Positions 1 through 11,024 of a stretch of 64,000 nt of DNA are shown piece by piece. Source of the stretch: Amblyomma americanum (lineage: Eukaryota; Arthropoda; Arachnida; Ixodida; Ixodidae); assembly GCF_052857255.1 (NCBI RefSeq), contig NC_135504.1, positions 145,168,121 through 145,232,120 of the forward strand. Reading direction: 5' to 3'. The notes under the pieces were generated by a model. It ran no database searches and was not told where the DNA came from. It saw only the letters and a program-made list of their open reading frames with translations. How positions within the stretch are numbered: the first letter of the stretch is position 1; each line of letters starts with the position of its first letter. Both the position numbers and the translations under genes were made by a program.

Positions 1-2725
1 CGAAACTAGCAAGATTCACGGGCATCTATTTTACAAGTCTTCGAAGAGTAGACGAGAGAAAGGTGTAAACTTTTTCTCTCAGAACTGCGCGAAAACTTGT
101 ATTCCGGCTCAAAACAAAGGGATACATCGTTTTAGATCGAAGCTAGCAAGATTCACGAGCATCGATTTCACAAGTCTTCGAAGAGTAGACGAAATGTGTA
201 AACTTTTTCTCTCAGAACTGCGCGAAAACTTGTATTCCGGCTCAAAACAACGGGATACATCGTTTTAGATCGAAACTAGCAAGATGCACGAGCATCAATT
301 TTACAAGTCGTCGAACAGCACACGAGAGAAAGGTGTAAACTTTTTCTCTCAGAACTGCGCGGAAACTTGTATTCCGGCTCAAAACAACGGGATACATCGT
401 TTTAGATCGAAACTAGCAAGATTCACGAGCATCGATTTTACGTCTTCGAAGAGTAGACGAGAGAAAGGTGTAAACTTTTTCTCTCAGAACTCCGCGAAAA
501 CTTGTATTCCGGCTCAAAACAACGGGATACATCGTTTTAGATCGAAACTAGCAAGATTCACGAGCATCGATTTTACGAGTCCTCGAAGAGTTGACGAGAG
601 AAAGGTGTAAACTTTTTCTCTCAGAACTGCGCGAAAACTTGTATTCCGGCTCAAAACAACGGGATACATCGTTTTAGGTCGAAACTAGCAAGATTCACGA
701 GCATCGATTTTACGAGTCGCCGAATAGTAGACGAGATAAAGGTGTAAACGTTTTCTCTCAGAACTGCGCGAAAACTTGTATTCCGGCTCAAAACAACGGG
801 ATACATCGTTTTAGATCGAAACTAGCAAGATTCACGAGCATCGATTTTACGAGTCCTCGAAGAGTAGACGAGAGAAAGGTGTAAAATGTTTCTCTCAGAA
901 CTGCGCGAAAACTTGTATTTCGGATCAAAACAACGGGATACATTGTTTTAGATCGAAACTAGCAAAATTCACGATCATGGATTTTACGATTCGTCGAGGA
1001 GTACACGAGAAAAAGGTGTAAACGTTTTCTCTCAGAACTGCGCGAAAACTTGTATTCCGGCTCAAAACAACGGGATACATCGCTTTAGGTCGAAACTTGC
1101 AAGATTCGCGAGCATCGATTTTACAAGTCGTCGAATATAGACGAGAGAAAGGTGTAAACTTTTTCTCTCAGAACTGCGCGAAAACTTGTATTCCGGCTCA
1201 AAACAACGGGATACATCGTTTTGGATTGAAACTAGCAGGATTCACGAGCATCGATTTTACAAGTCCTCGAAGAGTAGACGAAATGTGTAAACTTTTTCTC
1301 TCAGAACTGCGCGAAAACTTGTATTCCGGCTCAAAACAACGGGATACATCGTTCTAGATCGAAACTAGCAAGATTCACGAGCATCGATTTTACAAGTCTT
1401 CGAAGAGTATACGAGAGAAAGGTGTAAACTTTTTCTCTCAGAACTCCGCGAAAACTTGTATTCCGGCTCAAAACAACGGGATACATCGTTTTAGATCGAA
1501 ACTAGCAAGATTCACGAGCATCCATTTTACGAGTCTTGGAAGAGTAGACGAGAGAAAGGTCTAAACTTTTTCTCTCAGAACTGCGCGAAAACTTGTATTT
1601 CGGATCAAAACAACGGGATACATTGTTTTAGATCAAAACTAGCAAGATTCACGGGCATCGATTTTATGATTCGTCGAATAGTAGACGAGAGAAAGGTGTA
1701 AACTTTTTCTCTCCGAACTGCGCGAAAACTTTTATTCCGGCTCAAAACAACGGGATATATCTTTTTAGATCGAAACTAGCAAAATTCATGAGCATCGATT
1801 TTACGAGTCGTCGAAGAGTAGACGAGAGAAAGGTGTAAACTTTTTCTCTCAGAACTCCGCGAAAACTTGTATTCCGGCTCAAAACAACGGGATACATCGT
1901 TTTAGATCGAAACTAGCAAGATTCACGAGCATCGATTTTACGAGTCCTCGAAGAGTAGACGAGAGAAAGGTGTAAACTTTTTCGCTCAGAACTGCGCGAA
2001 AACTTGTATTCCGGCTCAAAACAACGGGATACATCGTTTTAGATCGAAACTAGCAAGATTCACGAGCATCGATTTTACAAGTCGTCGAAGAGTACACGAG
2101 AGAAAGGTGTAACTTTTTTTTCTCAGAACTGCGCGAAAACTTGTATTCTGGCTCAAAACAACGGGATACATCGTTTTAGATTGAAACTAGCATGATTCAC
2201 GAGCATCGATTTTACAAGTCGTCGAAGAGTACACGAGAGAAAGGTGTAAACTTTTTCTCCCAGAACTGCGCGAAAACTTGTAATCCGGCTAAAAACAACG
2301 GGATACATTGTTTTAGATCGAAACTAGCAAGATTCACGAGCATCGATTTTACACGTCGTCGAAGAGTACACGAGAGAAAGGTGCAAACTTTTTCTCTCAG
2401 AACTGCACGAAAACTTGTATTCCGGCTCAAAACAACGGGATACATCGTTTTAGATCGAATCTAGCAAGATTCACGAGCATCGATTTCACAAGTCTTCGAG
2501 GAGTAGACGAAAGGTGTAAACTTTTTCTCTCAGAACTGCGCGAAAACTTGTATTCCGGCTCAAAACAACGGGATACATCGTTTTAGATCGAAACTAGCAA
2601 GATTCACAAGCATCGATTTTACGAGTCGCCTAATAGTAGACAAGATAAAGGTGTAAACTTTTTCTCTCAGAACTGCGCGAAAACTTGTATTCCTGCTCAA
2701 AACAACGGGATACATGGTTTTAGGT
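1..2725 (+). repeat. 20-monomer HOR unit A-T (reference copy)
   Basis: Twenty distinguishable monomers in order A B C D E F G H I J K L M N O P Q R S T, starting at 1, 138, 271, 408, 543, 680, 817, 954, 1091, 1227, 1360, 1497, 1634, 1771, 1908, 2045, 2182, 2319, 2456 and 2589; A recurs at 2726. B and J are 133 bp (GACGAAATGTG), S is 133 bp (GACGAAAGGTG), D is 135 bp and I is 136 bp. The same 20-mer recurs at 11025-13749 with five substitutions noticed by eye (77, 1277, 1523, 1538, 1667) and no length change, about 99.8% identity. This is the longest complete unit of the first domain, and the shorter HORs there can be derived from it. Confidence 0.9.
54..80. repeat. Intra-monomer inverted repeat (first of hundreds)
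   Basis: In the standard monomer GAGAGAAA (p54-61) and its exact reverse complement TTTCTCTC (p73-80) flank an 11-nt spacer. This is a perfect 8-bp-arm dyad able to form a small hairpin or cruciform, and it is the strongest dyad I see in the unit. It is intact in most monomers and broken in defined classes: F (GAGATAAAG), H (GAGAAAAAG), B, J and S (four bases of the left arm deleted), Q (CTCCCAG), O (TTCGCTC) and those with TTTTTCACTC. The entry marks the first copy only. A structural or binding role is inference. Confidence 0.8.
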
Positions 2726-5700
2726 CGAAACTAGCAAGATTCACGGGCATCTATTTTACAAGTCTTCGAAGAGTAGACGAGAGAAAGGTGTAAACTTTTT
2801 CTCTCAGAACTGCGCGAAAACTTGTATTCCGGCTCAAAACAACGGGATACATCGTTTTAGATCGAAACTAGCAAGATTCACGAGCATCAATTTTACAAGT
2901 CGTCGAACAGCACACGAGAGAAAGGTGTAAACTTTTTCTCTCAGAACTGCGCGGAAACTTGTATTCCGGCTCAAAACAACGGGATACATCGTTTTAGATC
3001 GAAACTAGCAAGATTCACGAGCATCGATTTTACGTCTTCGAAGAGTAGACGAGAGAAAGGTGTAAACTTTTTCTCTCTCAGAACTCCGCGAAAACTTGTA
3101 TTCCGGCTCAAAACAACGGGATACATCGTTTTAGATCGAACTAGCAAGATTCACGAGCATCGATTTACGAGTCCTCGAAGAGTTGACGAGAGAAAGGTGT
3201 AAACTTTTTCTCTCAGAACTGCGCGAAAACTTGTATTCCGGCTCAAAACAACGGGATACATCGTTTTAGGTCGAAACTAGCAAGATTCACGAGCATCGAT
3301 TTTACGAGTCGCCGAATAGTAGACGAGATAAAGGTGTAAACTTTTTCGCTCAGAACTGCGCGAAAACTTGTATTCGGCTCAAAACAACGGGATACATCGT
3401 TTTAGATCGAAGCTAGCAAGATTCACGAGCATCGATTTCACAAGTCTTCGAAGAGTAGACGAAATGTGTAAACTTTTTCTCTCAGAACTGCGCGAAAACT
3501 TGTATTCCGGCTCAAAACAACGGGATACATCGTTTTAGATCGAAACTAGCAAGATTCACGAGCATCAATTTACAAGTCGTCGAACAGCACACGAGAGAAA
3601 GGTGTAAACTTTTTCTCTCAGAACTGCGCGGAAACTTGTATTCCGGCTCAAAACAACGGGATACATCGTTTTAGATCGAAACTAGCAAGATTCACGAGCA
3701 TCGATTTTACGAGTCTTGGAAGAGTAGACGAGAGAAAGGTCTAAACTTTTTCTCTCAGAACTGCGCGAAAACTTGTATTTCGGATCAAAACAACGGGATA
3801 CATTGTTTTAGATCAAAACTAGCAAGATTCACGGGCATCGATTTTACGATTCGTCGAATAGTAGACGAGAGAAAGGTGTAAACTTTTTCTCTCCGAACTG
3901 CGCGAAAACTTTTATTCCGGCTCAAAACAACGGGATATATCTTTTTAGATCGAAACTAGCAAAATTCACGAGCATCGATTTTACGTCTTCGAAGAGTAGA
4001 CGAGAGAAAGGTGTAAACTTTTTCTCTCAGAACTCCGCGAAAACTTGTATTCCGGCTCAAAACAACGGGATACATCGTTTTAGATCGAAACTAGCAAGAT
4101 TCACGAGCATCGATTTTACGAGTCCTCGAAGAGTTGACGAGAGAAAGGTGTAAACTTTTTCTCTCAGAACTGCGCGAAAACTTGTATTCCGGCTCAAAAC
4201 AACGGGATACATCGTTTTAGGTCGAAACTAGCAAGATTCACGAGCATCGATTTTACGAGTCGCCGAATAGTAGACGAGATAAAGGTGTAAACTTTTTCGC
4301 TCAGAACTGCGCGAAAACTTGTATTCCGGCTCAAAACAACGGGATACATCGTTTTAGATCGAAGCTAGCAAGATTCACGAGCATCGATTTCACAAGTCTT
4401 CGAAGAGTAGACGAAATGTGTAAACTTTTTCTCTCAGAACTGCGCGAAAACTTGTATTCCGGCTCAAAACAACGGGATACATCGTTTTAGATCGAAACTA
4501 GCAAGATTCACGAGCATCGATTTCACAAGTCTTCGAAGAGTAGACGAAATGTGTAACTTTTTCTCTCAGAACTGCGCGAAAACTTGTATTCCGGCTCAAA
4601 ACAACGGGATACATCGTTTTAGATCGAAACTAGCAAGATTCACGAGCATCAATTTTACAAGTCGACGACAGCACACGAGAGAAAGGTGTAAACTTTTTCT
4701 CTCAGAACTGCGCGGAAACTTGTATTCCGGCTCAAAACAACGGGATACATCGTTTTAGATCGAAACTAGCAAGATTCACGAGCATCGATTTTACGTCTTC
4801 GAAGAGTAGACGAGAGAAAGGTGTAAACTTTTTCTCTCAGAACTCCGCGAAAACTTGTATTCCGGCTCAAAACAACGGGATACATCGTTTTAGATCGAAA
4901 CTAGCAAGATTCACGAGCATCGATTTTACGAGTCCTCGAAGAGTTGACGAGAGAAAGGTGTAAACTTTTTCTCTCAGAACTGCGCGAAAACTTGTATTCC
5001 GGCTCAAAACAACGGGATACATCGTTTTAGGTCGAAACTAGCAAGATTCACGAGCATCGATTTACGAGTCGCCGAATAGTAGACGAGATAAAGGTGTAAA
5101 CTTTTTCTCTCAGAACTGCGCGAAAACTTGTATTCCGGCTCAAAACAACGGGATACATCGTTTTAGATCGAAACTAGCAAGATTCACGAGCATCGATTTT
5201 ACGAGTCCTCGAAGAGTAGACGAGAGAAAGGTGTAAAATGTTTCTCTCAGAACTGCGCGAAAACTTGTATTCGGATCAAAACAACGGGATACATTGTTTT
5301 AGATCGAAGCTAGCAAAATTCACGATCATCGATTTTACGATTCGTCGAGGAGTACACGAGAAAAAGGTGTAAACGTTTTCTCTCAGAACTGCGCGAAAAC
5401 TTGTATTCCGGCTCAAAACAACGGGATACATCGCTTTAGGTCGAAACTAGCAAGATTCGCGAGCATCGATTTTACAAGTCGTCGAATATAGACGAGAGAA
5501 AGGTGTAAACTTTTTCTCTCAGAACTGCGCGAAAACTTGTATTCCGGCTCAAAACAACGGGATACATCGTTTTGGATTGAAACTAGCAGGATTCACGAGC
5601 ATCGATTTTACAAGTCCTCGAAGAGTAGACGAAATGTGTAAACTTTTTCTCTCAGAACTGCGCGAAAACTTGTATTCCGGCTCAAAACAACGGGATACAT

Positions 5701-6532
5701 CGTTCTAGATCGAAACTAGCAAGATTCACGAGCATCGATTTTACAAGTCTTCGAAGAGTGTACGAGAGAAAGGTGTAAACTTTTTCTCTCAGAACTCCGC
5801 GAAAACTTGTATTCCGGCTCAAAACAACGGGATACATCGTTTTAGATCGAAACTAGCAAGATTCACGAGCATCGATTTACGAGTCTTGGAAGAGTAGACG
5901 AGAGAAAGGTCTAAACTTTTTCTCTCAGAACTGCGCGAAAACTTGTATTCGGATCAAAACAACGGGATACATTGTTTTAGATCAAAACTAGCAAGATTCA
6001 CGGGCATCGATTTTACGATTCGTCGAATAGTAGACGAGAGAAAGGTGTAAACTTTTTCTCTCCGAACTGCGCGAAAACTTTTATTCCGGCTCAAAACAAC
6101 GGGATATATCTTTTTAGATCGAAACTAGCAAAATTCATGAGCATCGATTTTACGAGTCGTCGAAGAGTAGACGAGAGAAAGGTGTAAACTTTTTCTCTCA
6201 GAACTCCGCGAAAACTTGTATTCCGGCTCAAAACAACGGGATACATCGTTTTAGATCGAAAACTAGCAAGATTCACGAGCATCGATTTTACGAGTCCTCG
6301 AAGAGTAGACGAGAGAAAGGTGTAAACTTTTTCGCTCAGAACTGCGCGAAAACTTGTATTCCGGCTCAAAACAACGGGATACATCGTTTTAGATCGAAAC
6401 TAGCAAGATTCACGAGCATCGATTTTACAAGTCGTCGAAGAGTACACGAGAGAAAGGTGTAACTTTTTTTTTCTCAGAACTGCGCGAAAACTTGTATTCT
6501 GGCTCAAAACAACGGGATACATCGTTTTAGAT
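2726..6532 (+). repeat. Rearranged HOR block with clustered 1-2 bp indels
   Basis: The order is A C D E F, B C L M N-like E F, then B, a B/A hybrid (about 4493), C D E F G H I J K L M N O P. Against the second segment (13750-20424) it is collinear but shorter. After C (about 3541) it jumps straight to L, skipping D-K, and it lacks one whole 14-mer unit. It carries about fifteen small indels absent from the paired copy, mostly homopolymer losses: CGATTTACG at about 3161, 5061 and 5875; CGAACTAGC at about 3137; TATTCGG at about 3373, 5269 and 5948; GTGTAACTTT at about 4553; GACGACAGC at about 4665; plus CTCTCTCAG at about 3071 and CGAAAACTAGC at about 6259. These look like consensus errors (see findings). 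Confidence 0.8.
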
Positions 6533-8032
6533 TGAAACTAGCATGATTCACGAGCATCGATTTACAAGCCGTCGAAGAGTACACGAGAGAAAGGTGTAAA
6601 CTTTTTCTCCCAGAACTGCGCGAAACTTGTAATCCGGCTAAAAACAACGGGATACATCGTTTTAGGTCGAAACTAGCAAGATTCCCGAGCATCAATTTTT
6701 ACAAGGCGTCGAATAGTAGACGAGAGAAAGGTGTAAACTATTTCTCTCGGAACTGCGCGAAAACTTGTATTTCGGATCAAAACAACGGGATACATTGTTT
6801 TAGATCGAAGCTAGCAAAATTCACGATCATCGATTTTACGATTCGTCGAGGAGTACACGAGAAAAAGGTGTAAACGTTTTCTCTCAGAACTGCGCGAAAA
6901 CTTGTATTCCGGCTCAAAACAACGGGATACATCGCTTTAGGTCGAAACTAGCAAGATTCGCGAGCATCGATTTTACAAGTCGTCGAATATAGACGAGAGA
7001 AAGGTGTAAACTTTTTCTCTCAGAACTGCGCGAAAACTTGTATTCCGGCTCAAAACAACGGGATACATCGTTTTGGATTGAAACTAGCAGGATTCACGAG
7101 CATCGATTTTACAAGTCCTCGAAGAGTAGACGAAATGTGTAAACTTTTTCTCTCAGAACTGCGCGAAAACTTGTATTCCGGCTCAAAACAACGGGATACA
7201 TCGTTCTAGATCGAAACTAGCAAGATTCACGAGCATCGATTTTACAAGTCTTCGAAGAGTGTACGAGAGAAAGGTGTAAACTTTTTCTCTCAGAACTCCG
7301 CGAAAACTTGTATTCCGGCTCAAAACAACGGGATACATCGTTTTAGATCGAAACTAGCAAGATTCACGAGCATCGATTTTACGAGTCTTGGAAGAGTAGA
7401 CGAGAGAAAGGTCTAAACTTTTTCTCTCAGAACTGCGCGAAAACTTGTATTTCGGATCAAAACAACGGGATACATTGTTTTAGATCAAAACTAGCAAGAT
7501 TCACGGGCATCGATTTTACGATTCGTCGAATAGTAGACGAGAGAAAGGTGTAAACTTTTTCTCTCCGAACTGCGCGAAAACTTTTATTCCGGCTCAAAAC
7601 AACGGGATATATTTTTTAGATCGAAACTAGCAAAATTCATGAGCATCGATTTTACGAGTCGTCGAAGAGTAGACGAGAGAAAGGTGTAAACTTTTTCTCT
7701 CAGAACTCCGCGAAAACTTGTATTCCGGCTCAAAACAACGGGATACATCGTTTTAGATCGAAACTAGCAAGATTCACGAGCATCGATTTTACGAGTCCTC
7801 GAAGAGTAGACGAGAGAAAGGTGTAAACTTTTTCGCTCAGAACTGCGCGAAAACTTGTATTCCGGCTCAAAACAACGGGATACATCGTTTTAGATCGAAA
7901 CTAGCAAGATTCACGAGCATCGATTTTACAAGTCGTCGAAGAGTACACGAGAGAAAGGTGTAACTTTTTTTTCTCAGAACTGCGCGAAAACTTGTATTCT
8001 GGCTCAAAACAACGGGATACATCGTTTTAGAT
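6533..8032 (+). repeat. 11-monomer HOR unit (Q U H-P), first segment
   Basis: Q at 6533 (GCATGATTC, CTCCCAG) is followed by a U/H junction monomer (CCCGAGCATCAA, ACAAGGCGTCG, then ATTTCGGATC), H (GAAGCTAGCAAAATTC), I, J, K, L, M (ending GGGATATATTTTTTAG), N, O and P, and Q recurs at 8033. The same 11-mer of 1501 bp is at 20425-21925. The shortened ATATATTTTTT run of M occurs at both about 7607 and 21501, so it is a real inherited variant, unlike most indels upstream. At the start, CGATTTACAAG (about 6561), GCGAAACTTG (about 6622) and CAATTTTTACAAG (about 6693) are probable length errors. Confidence 0.85.
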
Positions 8033-9664
8033 TGAAACTAGCATGATTCACGAGCATCGATTTTACAAGTCGTCGAAGAGTACACGAGAGAAAGGTGTAA
8101 ACTTTTTCTCCCAGAACTGCGCGAAAACTTGTAATCCGGCTAAAAACAACGGGATACATCGTTTTAGGTCGAAACTAGCAAGATTCCCGAGCATCAATTT
8201 TACAAGGCGTCGAATAGTAGACGAGAGAAAGGTGTAAACTATTTCTCTCGGAACTGCGCGAAAACTTGTATTCCGGCTCAAAACAACGAGATACATCGTT
8301 TTAGATCGAAACTAGCAAGATTCAGGGGCATCTACTTTACAAGTCTTCGAAGAGTAGACGAGAGAAAGCTGTAAACTTTTTCTCTCAGAACTGCGCGAAA
8401 ACTTGTATTCCGGCTCAAAACAACGGGATACATCGTTTTAGATCGAAGCTAGCAAGATTCACGAGCATCGATTTCACAAGTCTTCGAAGAGTAGACGAAA
8501 GGTGTAAACTTTTTCTCTCAGAACTGCGCGAAAACTTGTATTCCGGCTCAAAACAACGGGATACATCGTTTTAGATCGAAACTAGCAAGATTCACGAGCA
8601 TCGATTTTACAAGTCGTCGAACAGCACACGAGAGAAAGGTGTAAACTTTTTCTCTCAGAACTGCGCGGAAACTTGTATTCCGGCTCAAAACAACGGGATA
8701 CATCGTTTTAGATCGAAACTAGCAAGATTCACGACCATCGATTTTACGTCTTCGAAGAGTAGACGAGAGAAAGGTGTAAACTTTTTCTCTCAGAACTCCG
8801 CGAAAACTTGTATTCCGGCTCAAAACAACGGGATACATCGTTTTAGATCGAAACTAGCAAGATTCACGAGCATCGATTTTACGAGTCGTCGAAGAGTAGA
8901 CGAGAGAAAGGTGTAAACTTTTTCTCTCAGAACTGCGCGAAAACTTGTATTCCGGCTCAAAACAACGGGATACATCGTTTTAGGTCGAAACTAGCAAGAT
9001 TCACGAGCATCGATTTTACGAGTCGCCGAATAGTAGACGAGATAAAGGTGTAAACTTTTTCTCTCAGAACTGCGCGAAAACTTGTATTCCGGCTCAAAAC
9101 AACGCGATACATCGTTTTAGATCGAAACTAGCAAGATTCACGACCATCGATTTTACGTCTTCGAAGAGTAGACGAGAGAAAGGTGTAAAATTTTTCTCTC
9201 AGAACTACGCGAAAACTTGTATTTCGGATCAAAACAACAGGATACATTGTTTTAGATCGAAACTAGCAAAATTCACGAGCATCGATTTTACGATTCGTCG
9301 AGGAGTACACGAGAGAAAGGTGCAAACTTTTTCTCTCAGAACTGCACGAAAACTTGTATTCCGGCTCAAAACAACGGGATACATCGTTTTAGATCGAATC
9401 TAGCAAGATTAACGAGCATCGATTTCACAAGTCTTCGAGGAGTAGACGAAAGGTGTAAACTTTTTCTCTCAGAACTGCGCGAAAACTTGTATTCCGGCTC
9501 AAAACAACGGGATACATCGTTTTAGATCGAAACTAGCAAGATTCACAAGCATCGATTTTACGAGTCGCCGAATAGTAGACAAGATAAAGGTGTAAACTTT
9601 TTCTCTCAGAACTGCGCGAAAACTTGTATTCCTGCTCAAAACAACGGGATACATGGTTTTAGGT
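8033..9664 (+). repeat. HOR block Q U A B C D E F D/G H/R S T
   Basis: Q and U (ending AACAACGAGATAC) are followed by an A variant (AGGGGCATCTACTTT), a B variant with GACGAAAGGTG, C, D (GACCATCG), E-like, F (ending AACGCGATAC) and a D/G hybrid with AACTACGCG and ATTTCGGATC. An H-like monomer follows that switches at about 9310 to R-type sequence (GTGCAAAC, GAACTGCACG), then S and T. To about 9313 it matches 21926-23206 at a constant offset of 13893 bp. Beyond that point the two segments take different partners, here R-S-T and there a monomer with TTCACTCAG, which marks one end of the large segmental copy. Confidence 0.8.
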
Positions 9665-11024
9665 CGAAACTAGCAAGATTCACGGGCATCTATTTTACAA
9701 GTCTTCGAAGAGTAGACGAGAGAAAGGTGTAAACTTTTTCGCTCAGAACTGCGCGAAAACTTGTATTCCGGCTCAAAACAAAGGGATACATCGTTTTAGA
9801 TCGAAGCTAGCAAGATTCACGAGCATCGATTTCACAAGTCTTCGAAGAGTAGACGAAATGTGTAAACTTTTTCTCTCAGAACTGCGCGAAAACTTGTATT
9901 CCGGCTCAAAACAACGGGATACATCGTTTTAGATCGAAACTAGCAAGATGCACGAGCATCAATTTTACAAGTCGTCGAACAGCACACGAGAGAAAGGTGT
10001 AAACTTTTTCTCTCAGAACTGCGCGGAAACTTGTATTCCGGCTCAAAACAACGGGATACATCGTTTTAGATCGAAACTAGCAAGATTCACGAGCATCGAT
10101 TTTACGTCTTCGAAGAGTAGACGAGAGAAAGGTGTAAACTTTTTCTCTCAGAACTCCGCGAAAACTTGTATTCCGGCTCAAAACAACGGGATACATCGTT
10201 TTAGATCGAAACTAGCAAGATTCACGAGCATCGATTTTACGAGTCCTCGAAGAGTTGACGAGAGAAAGGTGTAAACTTTTTCTCTCAGAACTGCGCGAAA
10301 ACTTGTATTCCGGCTCAAAACAACGGGATACATCGTTTTAGGTCGAAACTAGCAAGATTCACGAGCATCGATTTTACGAGTCGCCGAATAGTAGACGAGA
10401 TAAAGGTGTAAACGTTTTCTCTCAGAACTGCGCGAAAACTTGTATTCCGGCTCAAAACAACGGGATACATCGTTTTAGATCGAAACTAGCAAGATTCACG
10501 AGCATCGATTTTACGAGTCCTCGAAGAGTAGACGAGAGAAAGGTGTAAAATGTTTCTCTCAGAACTGCGCGAAAACTTGTATTTCGGATCAAAACAACGG
10601 GATACATTGTTTTAGATCGAAACTAGCAAAATTCACGATCATGGATTTTACGATTCGTCGAGGAGTACACGAGAAAAAGGTGCAAACTTTTTCTCTCAGA
10701 ACTGCACGAAAACTTGTATTCCGGCTCAAAACAACGGGATACATCGTTTTAGATCGAATCTAGCAAGATTCACGAGCATCGATTTCACAAGTCTTCGAGG
10801 AGTAGACGAAAGGTGTAAACTTTTTCTCTCAGAACTGCGCGAAAACTTGTATTCCGGCTCAAAACAACGGGATACATCGTTTTAGATCGAAACTAGCAAG
10901 ATTCACAAGCATCGATTTTACGAGTCGCCGAATAGTAGACAAGATAAAGGTGTAAACTTTTTCTCTCAGAACTGCGCGAAAACTTGTATTCCTGCTCAAA
11001 ACAACGGGATACATGGTTTTAGGT
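9665..11024 (+). repeat. 10-monomer HOR unit (1360 bp)
   Basis: The order is A B C D E F G then an H/R hybrid, S and T, with A recurring at 11025. The first part is repeated at exactly 1360 bp (ORF-sized landmark 9948-10274 versus 11308-11634). The eighth monomer begins as H (GATCATGGATT, GAGAAAAAGG) and switches to R (GTGCAAAC) at about 10680, whereas the equivalent H at 11978 continues as H (GTGTAAACG). The unit is thus explained by joining H directly to R of the 20-mer, losing the ten monomers between, by unequal exchange in register. Confidence 0.9.

Noticed and set aside
102..122. CENP-B box
   Set aside because: CGGG at p118-121 would need TTCG at p107-110 and A at p115; the monomer has GCTC and C. 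No match was found on the other strand either.
127..152. Similarity of the monomer junction (GTTTTAGATCG plus CTAGCAAG) to the start of the Streptococcus pyogenes Cas9 guide scaffold
   Set aside because: Only a short imperfect match. No downstream scaffold stems, no Cas9 and no vector sequence are present, and the match occurs in every monomer. I regard it as chance.
284..610. Open reading frames of 61-108 codons on both strands, repeated many times with near-identical peptides
   Set aside because: They are translations of the satellite. The peptides repeat with the monomer, end when the 2-mod-3 monomer shifts phase, never span more than about 2.4 monomers, and the same DNA is open on the opposite strand. 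No domain, signal peptide or coding bias supports a gene.
7595..7620. Shortened GATATATTTTTTAG counted as another consensus error
   Set aside because: The same shortening occurs in the paired unit at about 21501, so it is an inherited variant.
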